Below are positions 37,353 through 44,182 of a stretch of 64,000 bases of DNA, piece by piece. This DNA comes from Acinetobacter courvalinii (lineage in GTDB: Bacteria; Pseudomonadota; Gammaproteobacteria; Pseudomonadales; Moraxellaceae). The position numbers were made by a program, and so were the translations under genes. Location: positions 1,938,739 through 2,002,738 of the forward strand of contig NZ_BMDA01000001.1 in NCBI RefSeq assembly GCF_014635545.1, in the 5' to 3' direction. Numbering within the stretch: the stretch's first letter is position 1; the number at the start of each line of letters is the position of its first letter. The notes under the pieces are model-generated. The model did not search any database, was not told the DNA's origin, and saw only the letters and a program-made list of their open reading frames with translations.

Positions 37353-38273
37353 ATGAACCGTCAAGAAATCGATGCACTGGTTAAAAAAATGAATGTGGAT
37401 ACCGCGACAGGTGACGTCAATCCACGTGTACAACAAATCGTAGTTCGTCTGCTCGGTGATCTTTTTCAGGCGATTGAAGATCTGGACATCTCTCAAAGCG
37501 AACTGTGGAAAGGTCTGGAATACTTTACCGATGCAGGTCAGGCCAATGAACTGGGTTTATTGGCAGCAGGTCTAGGTCTTGAACATTATCTGGATTTACG
37601 TGCCGATGAAGCCGATGCCAAGGCAGGGATTACCGGTGGCACACCACGCACCATTGAAGGTCCACTCTATGTTGCAGGCGCGCCTGAATTTGTCGGTTTT
37701 GCCCGTATGGATGACGGTTCTGAATCGGATAAAGTCGATACCTTATTCATCGAAGGAACCGTGACTGATCCTGAAGGCAATATTATCGAAGGTGCTAAAG
37801 TTGAAGTGTGGCATGCCAACAGCTTAGGCAATTATTCATTCTTTGATAAGTCACAATCAGACTTTAACTTGCGCCGTACCATTTTGTCTGATGCCAACGG
37901 TCACTATGTCGCACAAACCACCATGCCTGTCGGTTATGGCTGCCCACCAGAAGGCACCACTCAGGCATTATTAAATCAGTTAGGCCGTCATGGTAACCGC
38001 CCTTCTCATGTACATTATTTTGTGTCTGCGCCGGGTTACCGCAAATTAACCACCCAGTTCAATATCGAAGGTGATCAATACCTATGGGATGACTTTGCCT
38101 TTGCAACACGTGAAGGCCTCATCGCAACTGCGGTAGACGTAACCGATGAAGCCGAAATTGCCCGTCGTGGTGTGAATAAACCATTCAAACACATTACCTT
38201 TAATGTAGAACTGGTGAAGGAACATGCCGGTGCACCAAGTTCAGAGGTAGAACGTCGTCGCGTTGGTGCTTAA
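37353..38273 (+). CDS. catA: Catechol 1,2-dioxygenase CatA
   Basis: A 306-residue intradiol dioxygenase opening catechol to cis,cis-muconate. The N-terminal helical dimerisation domain covers about residues 1-95. Iron(III) ligands are the tyrosines in EGPLYVAG and LGNYSFFD and the histidines in RPSHVHYFV. The ATG at 37353 has AGGAG 7 nt upstream; frames starting further up (37278) are not supported. In A. baylyi catA lies apart from catB, while here it directly follows catC, the pseudomonad catBCA order. An intrinsic terminator comes right after. Confidence 0.95.
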   Translation: MNRQEIDALVKKMNVDTATGDVNPRVQQIVVRLLGDLFQAIEDLDISQSELWKGLEYFTDAGQANELGLLAAGLGLEHYLDLRADEADAKAGITGGTPRTIEGPLYVAGAPEFVGFARMDDGSESDKVDTLFIEGTVTDPEGNIIEGAKVEVWHANSLGNYSFFDKSQSDFNLRRTILSDANGHYVAQTTMPVGYGCPPEGTTQALLNQLGRHGNRPSHVHYFVSAPGYRKLTTQFNIEGDQYLWDDFAFATREGLIATAVDVTDEAEIARRGVNKPFKHITFNVELVKEHAGAPSSEVERRRVGA

Positions 38274-38286
38274 TTCTCTAAAAAAT

Positions 38287-38315
38287 GACTGTGAGCTATT
38301 CATTAGCTCACGGTT
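38287..38315 (+). terminator. Intrinsic terminator between catA and catI
   Basis: A stem GTGAGCTA / TAGCTCAC with a 5-nt loop (38291-38311), extendable by three further pairs including a G-U, followed by TTTTT. It is a textbook rho-independent terminator 13 nt past the catA stop, but lies within the expected cat operon. Confidence 0.75.
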
Positions 38316-38318
38316 TTT

Positions 38319-38368
38319 AAATTTCTATGCATATCCGTTTATAGCGAAGCCGGTATGTATAGAAATTT
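38319..38368. repeat. 15-bp inverted repeat upstream of catI
   Basis: AAATTTCTATGCATA (38319-38333) and TATGTATAGAAATTT (38354-38368) are inverted with one mismatch, 20 nt apart. It sits 26 nt before catI, just after the terminator, so it could be a regulatory hairpin or an operator for a second promoter. Confidence 0.6.
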
Positions 38369-38394
38369 GAAAACATGGATAAAAGGTTGGCCTT

Positions 38395-39078
38395 ATGATT
38401 GATAAAAGTACGCTCTCATTGACTGAGGCACTGGCACAGATCAAGGATGGTGCAACCATCATGATCGGTGGCTTTGGCACCGCAGGACAACCCGCTGAAC
38501 TGATTGATGGACTGATCGAACTCGGCATCAAGGATCTGGTCATCGTCAATAACAATGCAGGCAATGGCGATTACGGTTTGGCTAAACTGCTTAAAACAGG
38601 TGCGGTTCGTAAAATTATCTGTTCCTTCCCGCGTCAGTCTGACTCATGGGTGTTCGATGAACTGTATCGTGCCGGCAAGATTGAACTGGAACTGGTGCCA
38701 CAAGGCAATCTGGCCTGTCGTATTCAAGCCGCTGGGATGGGTTTAGGTGCAGTATTTACCCCAACTGGCTTTGGTACTTTATTGGCAGAAGGCAAAGAGG
38801 TCCGGCATATCGATGGTAAAGACTACGTGCTTGAGTATCCGATTAAAGCCGACTTCGCATTGATCAAGGCCTATAAGGGCGATCGCTGGGGCAATCTGGT
38901 CTATAACAAATCTGCCCGTAACTTCGGCCCGATCATGGCAATGGCCGCAGATGTCACCATTGCGCAGGTGTCTGAACTGGCTGAACTCGGTCAGCTTGAT
39001 CCTGAACATATCATTACCCCAGGGATTTTTGTCCAGCATGTGGTCGCTGTCGATGCCGCCAATGGTACAGGAGCATAA
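38395..39078 (+). CDS. catI: 3-oxoadipate CoA-transferase subunit A (CatI)
   Basis: A 227-residue alpha subunit of 3-oxoadipate:succinyl-CoA CoA-transferase. It shows GGFGTAGQPAELIDGL near residue 25, NNNAGNGDYGLAKLL near 50 and SFPRQSDSWVFDELY near 75. The enzyme activates 3-oxoadipate to its CoA thioester. The stop is 2 nt before catJ. AAGG lies upstream of the ATG, and a hairpin and terminator precede the gene. CatI and PcaI are near-identical in this genus; the cat neighbours decide. Confidence 0.92.
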   Translation: MIDKSTLSLTEALAQIKDGATIMIGGFGTAGQPAELIDGLIELGIKDLVIVNNNAGNGDYGLAKLLKTGAVRKIICSFPRQSDSWVFDELYRAGKIELELVPQGNLACRIQAAGMGLGAVFTPTGFGTLLAEGKEVRHIDGKDYVLEYPIKADFALIKAYKGDRWGNLVYNKSARNFGPIMAMAADVTIAQVSELAELGQLDPEHIITPGIFVQHVVAVDAANGTGA

Positions 39079-39080
39079 AC

Positions 39081-39734
39081 ATGAGCTATCAGAAACTAAG
39101 CCGTGACCAGATCGCTGAACGTGTCGCTCAAGATATTCCCGATGGTGCTTATGTCAATCTCGGCATTGGCCTGCCCACCAAGATTTCCAATTATCTTCCT
39201 GCCGATAAGGATGTATTCCTGCATTCGGAAAATGGCTTACTCGCATTCGGTCCGCCTCCTGCCAAAGGTGAGGAAGATCCTGAGTTGATCAATGCAGGTA
39301 AAGAATATGTGACCATGCTGACGGGTGGTAGCTTTTTTCATCACGGTGATTCCTTTGCCATGATGCGTGGCGGACATCTGGATATTGCGGTACTCGGTGC
39401 ATTTCAGGTGGCGGCCAATGGTGATCTCGCCAACTGGCATACCGGTGCAGCAGATGCCATTCCTGCAGTAGGTGGTGCCATGGATTTGGCTGTCGGCGCC
39501 AAGAAAGTATTTATCACCACCGATCACAATACCAAGCAAGGTGAACCGAAGATTGTTGAAGCACTCACTTATCCGGCAACAGGCTTGAAATGTGTCGATC
39601 GTATTTATACCGACCTGTGTGTGATTGATGTGACTCAAGACGGTTTAAAAGTGATTGAAAAAGTCGAAGGTCTGAGCTTTGAGGAGTTACAGGCATTGAC
39701 GGGTGCGAAACTGATTGATGCGACGCAAGGATAA
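39081..39734 (+). CDS. catJ: 3-oxoadipate CoA-transferase subunit B (CatJ)
   Basis: A 217-residue beta subunit. It has VNLGIGLPTKISNYLP near residue 25, the catalytic-glutamate region HSENGLLAFGPPP near 50, and GGHLDIAVLGAFQVAANGDLANW near 105. It pairs with the catI product. A ribosome site (AGGAG) is placed in the catI end. The next cat gene is 600 bp away because of inserted repeats. Confidence 0.92.
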   Translation: MSYQKLSRDQIAERVAQDIPDGAYVNLGIGLPTKISNYLPADKDVFLHSENGLLAFGPPPAKGEEDPELINAGKEYVTMLTGGSFFHHGDSFAMMRGGHLDIAVLGAFQVAANGDLANWHTGAADAIPAVGGAMDLAVGAKKVFITTDHNTKQGEPKIVEALTYPATGLKCVDRIYTDLCVIDVTQDGLKVIEKVEGLSFEELQALTGAKLIDATQG

Positions 39735-39774
39735 TGTTTACACAGCCAATAATTACGGGTTCAAGCAGAGGCTT

Positions 39775-39890
39775 TTTGTATAGGCATTGCCTTACTTTTT
39801 AAGGATAAAAAGTAACAAAAATCCTTTGTTAGACTGATGGTATATCCATATACCACAGTCTAACGGGCGGCATCCATGCCGCCATCGCGA
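39775..39890 (+). repeat. Structured repeat, copy 1
   Basis: About 116 bp with three hairpins in order: TTACTTTTT / AAAAAGTAA (39792-39815, loop AAGGAT), GTTAGACTG / CAGTCTAAC (39828-39864) enclosing TGGTATATCCATATACCA, and GGCGGC / GCCGCC (39866-39883). The first loop, AAGGAT, is complementary to ATCCTT at 39821-39826, so a pseudoknot is possible. Confidence 0.85.
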
Positions 39891-39962
39891 AATGCTTATG
39901 GGAAAGTCTCAGATCGAGATTTTCACATATTCGAAGATAAATTGAGAGTTGCTATCGTGATT

Positions 39963-40051
39963 GGCGACAGGGATGTCGCCCCGTTACTCAGCACAACAAG
40001 GAAGTTGTGTCTGAGTAACAAAGGTTTTTGGTCACTTTTTTAAAAAGTGAC
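39963..40051 (-). repeat. Structured repeat, inverted divergent copy
   Basis: Read on the minus strand it repeats the order of the other copies: a hairpin GTCACTTTTT / AAAAAGTGAC, then CAAAAACCTTTG, then a hairpin GTTACTCAG / CTGAGTAAC with an inner ACAAC / GTTGT, then GGCGAC / GTCGCC. The stem sequences differ but the architecture is kept. Confidence 0.75.
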
Positions 40052-40168
40052 GAGAACTAGCTGTGGGTATTGGATTAAGCACCTTAAGACTCCGTCGTGA
40101 CTAACTCTTATGAATGAAAGCGACGAATACCATCACTGCCGATAAATGAAAGTGATTTTCGAAAACCG

Positions 40169-40285
40169 TTTGTATAGGCAATACCTTACTTTTGAAAGGT
40201 CAAAAGTAACAAAAACCTTTGTAGGACTGATGGTATATCCATATACCACAGTCCAACGGGCGGCATCCATGCCGCCGCCGCGAGA
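40169..40285 (+). repeat. Structured repeat, copy 2
   Basis: Close to copy 1, 394 bp away, same orientation. Hairpin 1 is TTACTTTTG / CAAAAGTAA (40186-40209, loop AAAGGT), complementary to ACCTTT at 40215-40220. Hairpin 2 is GTAGGACTG / CAGTCCAAC (40221-40257, one mismatch). Hairpin 3 is GGCGGC / GCCGCC (40259-40276). Differences from copy 1 partly preserve pairing. Confidence 0.85.
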
Positions 40286-40334
40286 TACCTACGGAGAATG
40301 GCTGAAAGGCCTGAAGTAAAGGACAAGATTTAAA

Positions 40335-41543
40335 ATGAAAAACGCTTATATCATCGATGCCATCCGTACCCCATTTGGTCGTTATGCAGGCGGTCTTGCC
40401 CCTGTCCGTGCCGACGATCTGGGAGCAGTTCCAATTCAGGCGCTGATGCAACGTAACCCAACTGTGGATTGGCAACAGGTGGATGATGTGATCTATGGTT
40501 GTGCTAACCAAGCAGGTGAAGATAACCGTAATGTGGGACGTATGTCAGCCTTATTGGCAGGCGTACCGTATCAGGTGCCTGCTACCACAGTGAACCGTTT
40601 ATGTGGTTCATCACTGGATGCGATTGCAATGGCTGCCCGTGCGATTAAAGCCAATGAAGCCGACCTGATTATTGCAGGTGGTGTCGAAAGCATGAGCCGT
40701 GCGCCTTATGTGATGGGTAAATCGGATAGTGCCTTTGGCCGTAGCCAAAAGATTGAAGACACCACCATGGGATGGCGTTTTATCAATCCAAAGCTCAAAG
40801 AAATGTATGGCGTGGACAGCATGCCGCAAACCGCAGAAAACGTGGCGGAACAGTTCAACATCAACCGTGCCGACCAAGACCATTTTGCGCTTAATAGTCA
40901 GCAGCGTACTGCAGCGGCACAAGCCAAAGGTTTCTTTACCCATGAAATCATCCCTGTGACCATTCCACAACGTAAAGGTGATGCCATTGTGGTGGATCGT
41001 GATGAGCATCCACGTGCATCGACCACTTTAGAAGCATTAACCAAACTCAAAGGTGTGGTGAAAGCTGAAGGTACCGTGACAGCAGGTAATGCCTCTGGAA
41101 TTAATGACGGCGCAGCCGCTGTGTTGATTGCGTCGGACGAAGCGGTAGAAAAATACCAACTCAAACCACGCGCCAAAATCATTGCAGCCACAACAGTTGG
41201 GGTTGAACCACGGATTATGGGCTTTGCGCCTGCACCTGCGATCAAGAAACTGCTGAAACAGGCCAATCTCACGCTAGAACAGATGGATGTGATTGAACTG
41301 AATGAAGCTTTTGCAGCACAGGCTTTGGCGGTAACCCGTGATTTAGCTTTGGCAGATGATGATACACGAGTTAATCCGAATGGCGGTGCAATTGCCTTGG
41401 GTCATCCCTTAGGTGCCTCTGGTGCGCGTCTGGTGACCACGGCCCTGAATCAGCTTGAACAGATTAAGGGGCAGTATGCCTTGTGTTCGATGTGTATCGG
41501 TGTTGGTCAAGGGATTGCCTTGATTATTCAACGTATTGATTAA
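40335..41543 (+). CDS. catF: 3-oxoadipyl-CoA thiolase CatF
   Basis: A 402-residue thiolase that splits 3-oxoadipyl-CoA into succinyl-CoA and acetyl-CoA. It has the acyl-enzyme Cys90 in NRLCGSSLDA, NGGAIALGHPLGASGAR near residue 350, and the second cysteine in CSMCIGVGQG near the end. AAGGA lies about 10 nt before the ATG. The gap to catJ is 600 bp, but catD follows by 15 nt. CatF and PcaF cannot be separated by sequence alone; location decides. Confidence 0.92.
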   Translation: MKNAYIIDAIRTPFGRYAGGLAPVRADDLGAVPIQALMQRNPTVDWQQVDDVIYGCANQAGEDNRNVGRMSALLAGVPYQVPATTVNRLCGSSLDAIAMAARAIKANEADLIIAGGVESMSRAPYVMGKSDSAFGRSQKIEDTTMGWRFINPKLKEMYGVDSMPQTAENVAEQFNINRADQDHFALNSQQRTAAAQAKGFFTHEIIPVTIPQRKGDAIVVDRDEHPRASTTLEALTKLKGVVKAEGTVTAGNASGINDGAAAVLIASDEAVEKYQLKPRAKIIAATTVGVEPRIMGFAPAPAIKKLLKQANLTLEQMDVIELNEAFAAQALAVTRDLALADDDTRVNPNGGAIALGHPLGASGARLVTTALNQLEQIKGQYALCSMCIGVGQGIALIIQRID

Positions 41544-41558
41544 AATAAAGGAAGAGTA

Positions 41559-42341
41559 ATGTCAGTTTTTCAGTCTGCCGATACGCAAATTCACTATCAA
41601 ACCTTTGGCGATCCCAACGCCCCGGCACTGGTGTTTTCTAACTCTTTGGGGACCAACTACGGGATGTGGCAACAGCAATTCAATTATTTTAAACAACGCT
41701 TTTATGTGATCTGTTATGACACCCGTGGTCATGGGTCTTCTTCTACCCCATCAGGTCCATATAGCCTGCAACAACTGGGCGAAGATGTCATCCATTTACT
41801 GGATCATTTGCAAGTTGAAAAAGCCAGTTTTTGTGGGATTTCCATGGGTGGGATCACTGGCCAATGGCTGGCAATTCATTATCCAGAACGATTTAGCCAC
41901 GTGGTGATTGCCAATACTGCAGCAAAAATTGGACAGGAACAGGCCTGGCTGGATCGCGCCCAGCTGGTTCGAAAGCAAGGTTTAGGTCCTATCGCCACTA
42001 CAGCAGCTTCTCGCTGGTTTACAGATCCCTTTATCCAAAGTCATCCTGCCATTGTCAATAATCTGTGTAACGACTTAAGTGCTGGCAGCGCAGACGGTTA
42101 TGCCAATTGTTGTGAGGCTTTGGCTAAAGCGGATGTCCGAGATCAACTCAAAGACATCCATCTCCCTGTTTTGATCATTGCCGGAATCCAAGACCCCGTT
42201 ACTACCGTCGCAGATGGACAGTTTATGCAACAGCAGATTGCGGATGCCCAACTGGTAGAAATCAATGCCTCACATATTTCCAATATTGAACAGGTCGATG
42301 CATTCAATCAGGCAGTGTTCGACTTTATTACTACAACTTAA
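41559..42341 (+). CDS. catD: 3-oxoadipate enol-lactonase CatD
   Basis: A 260-residue alpha/beta hydrolase that opens 3-oxoadipate enol-lactone to 3-oxoadipate. The nucleophile is Ser95 in CGISMGGITG; VLIIAGIQDPVT carries the acid and INASHISNIEQ the histidine. AAAGGAAGAG precedes the ATG. It closes the cat run; a strong hairpin follows the stop. Confidence 0.92.
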   Translation: MSVFQSADTQIHYQTFGDPNAPALVFSNSLGTNYGMWQQQFNYFKQRFYVICYDTRGHGSSSTPSGPYSLQQLGEDVIHLLDHLQVEKASFCGISMGGITGQWLAIHYPERFSHVVIANTAAKIGQEQAWLDRAQLVRKQGLGPIATTAASRWFTDPFIQSHPAIVNNLCNDLSAGSADGYANCCEALAKADVRDQLKDIHLPVLIIAGIQDPVTTVADGQFMQQQIADAQLVEINASHISNIEQVDAFNQAVFDFITTT

Positions 42342-42351
42342 TTAAAACAAA

Positions 42352-42372
42352 GCGCTGCTTAATAAGCAGCGC
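42352..42372 (+). terminator. Hairpin after catD
   Basis: A perfect 9-bp stem GCGCTGCTT / AAGCAGCGC with a 3-nt loop, 10 nt after the catD stop. No T-run follows, so termination may need other factors. Confidence 0.5.
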
Positions 42373-42499
42373 AAGATCGTAGCACTAAAAACACGCACCA
42401 CCTGAATAAGCTTTGCCATAGAAATATATTTATTTAAATCAATAGTAAACCATTATCTTTTTGACCGATGTGCCTTGGTCGCTGCATAAGGATCATGCA

Positions 42500-43909
42500 A
42501 TGCATAATAACAATTCACAAAATAAAACGGTTTCAGCATCCTTATTATCTTCTGCAAATAGGCAACGGGCTTGGCTTATTACCGCCCTGCTGGTGCTGTT
42601 TCAGATGATTAATTTCGTGGATAAAGCTGTTTTAGCGCTTGTTGCCGAACCCGTCATGGCTGAGTTGGGACTCAGTGCAACTCAATTTGGTTTTATCGGC
42701 AGTGCCTTTTTCTTTTTATTTGCAATCTCAGGAATTGCGGTAGGCTTTCTCGCAGAAAAAGTTCAAACCCGCTGGCTACTTTTGATCATGGGCGCAAGTT
42801 GGGCACTATTACAGTTCCCTATGCTCTTCGGTGGGGGTTTAACCACCTTATTGATCACAAGAATTGTACTCGGTGCAGCAGAAGGTCCTGCTTCTTCCAT
42901 ATCTCTGACGCATGTCCAAGGTTGGTTTGAACCCAGTGCCCGTGGTTTCCCAAGCAGTCTGGTCGCTTCAGGAACCATGCTTGGCCCCATTATTGCAGCA
43001 CCTATTTTAGCTTATATCATTGCACATCCGGATTGGGGCTGGCGTTGGGCCTTTGGCTTTCTCGGTATTGTCGGCATCATTTGGAGTATTTTATGGCGTT
43101 GTATCTGTAAAGAAGGCCCTTATAGTCATTTTCATCAAGCCCAAAATTCAGCAGCTTCCTCTATTATTAAAAGCAAAGAAGCTGAGACCAGTCGCCAAAG
43201 CATCATAGATTTTGTAGATCAATTAAAACCTGTCCCGATTTTCAACGTATTTTTTTCTCAAATGTTTATTGCTGCCTTGCTTGCCGGTTTAGGATGTTTT
43301 TGGTCTTTAGGTTTTTTAACCACTTGGGCAGTTAAATATATTGCATCGACCCATCAATTCGCACCTGAAATGATTGCCTTTATTTCCAGCTTTCCGTGGA
43401 TTTTAGGCGCAATTACATTGGCACTTGCTGGTTATGTTTCAAAGATACTTCTACAAAAAGGCCAAAGTGTTCATGTCGCTTTTGGGATTGTTTTTGGCTT
43501 ACTGCTGTTATGTTCAGGTGGTGCCTTTTATATGCTCCCTTTCTCAACGGGAAATCTCAATCTGATCCTGATTACGGTAGCAGCCGGATTTTCGATGTGT
43601 TTTCCGCTGGCGACCATGACCGTCAGTTATAGTGTATGTCCGCAGCAACGTGCCGCAGTTATGGCAACACTGGTGGCCACCGCATCTATAGGCGGAATGA
43701 TTTCCCCAACCATGATTGGATATTTGATGGATCATGCAGGTTATATCAATCCAGGTAAGGGTGTTCCGCTTAGTCCACAGATGTTAGAAAATTTAATCAT
43801 GGGGATGAATCAGGGTTTTAGCGCTATTGGCTTGTATCTGATTGTGGTGGGAATCCTCAATATGGTCTTTCTCAACCCGGATCGGCTGGCTAAAAAATTA
43901 ATGCGCTAA
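42500..43909 (+). CDS. MFS transporter (anion/sugar-acid:cation symporter type)
   Basis: A 469-residue major-facilitator transporter with about 12 membrane segments. NFVDKAVLALVAEPVMAELG near residue 35 and GAAEGPASSISLTHVQGWF near 130 match the ACS (galactonate/phthalate/tartrate) branch. The ATG at 42500 has AAGGA about 9 nt upstream; an in-frame TTG at 42461 is an unlikely extension. It lies between catD and a penicillin-acylase-like gene, transcribed in the same direction. It may import the amide substrate or an aromatic acid, but its specificity is not readable. Confidence 0.84.
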   Translation: MHNNNSQNKTVSASLLSSANRQRAWLITALLVLFQMINFVDKAVLALVAEPVMAELGLSATQFGFIGSAFFFLFAISGIAVGFLAEKVQTRWLLLIMGASWALLQFPMLFGGGLTTLLITRIVLGAAEGPASSISLTHVQGWFEPSARGFPSSLVASGTMLGPIIAAPILAYIIAHPDWGWRWAFGFLGIVGIIWSILWRCICKEGPYSHFHQAQNSAASSIIKSKEAETSRQSIIDFVDQLKPVPIFNVFFSQMFIAALLAGLGCFWSLGFLTTWAVKYIASTHQFAPEMIAFISSFPWILGAITLALAGYVSKILLQKGQSVHVAFGIVFGLLLLCSGGAFYMLPFSTGNLNLILITVAAGFSMCFPLATMTVSYSVCPQQRAAVMATLVATASIGGMISPTMIGYLMDHAGYINPGKGVPLSPQMLENLIMGMNQGFSAIGLYLIVVGILNMVFLNPDRLAKKLMR

Positions 43910-44182
43910 TCATTGTTTTATCCATAAATCATCTGAGTCAGCTCAACAGACCTAAATGTTTTTTGTTTTGATTTTTTCATATCGATCTTTCAATCAACCG
44001 ATAAAAGCCTTGTCTTATAAAGTATAAAGATATACCCACAAGGTAATGGAAAATTACATAGATAAATCATCATAATTTTATTTAATGAACAAGGCATGTT
44101 CATCGGTATATCTCGTCAGCTTCTAGCAGAAGATTGACTCGACATTACATTTAAACAATAGCAACAATAAGGATCGTTAAAA

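Larger units (their letters stand above)
39735..40334. other. 600-bp repeat-filled gap between catJ and catF
   Basis: No protein gene is visible. The space is filled by two direct copies of a structured repeat and one inverted divergent copy, listed separately, with about 100 bp of plain sequence between copies. The cat transcript, if continuous, must pass through all three. Confidence 0.7.

Noticed and set aside
39237-39638. 133-codon antisense frame inside catJ
   Set aside because: Shadow of a well-supported gene; its sequence resembles nothing known.
40221-40257. TGGTATA...ATACCA in the cat repeats as an operator of the GntR regulator
   Set aside because: The two half-sites are separated by extra bases (TATCCATA) and belong to a repeat hairpin, not the compact TGGTATACCA core.
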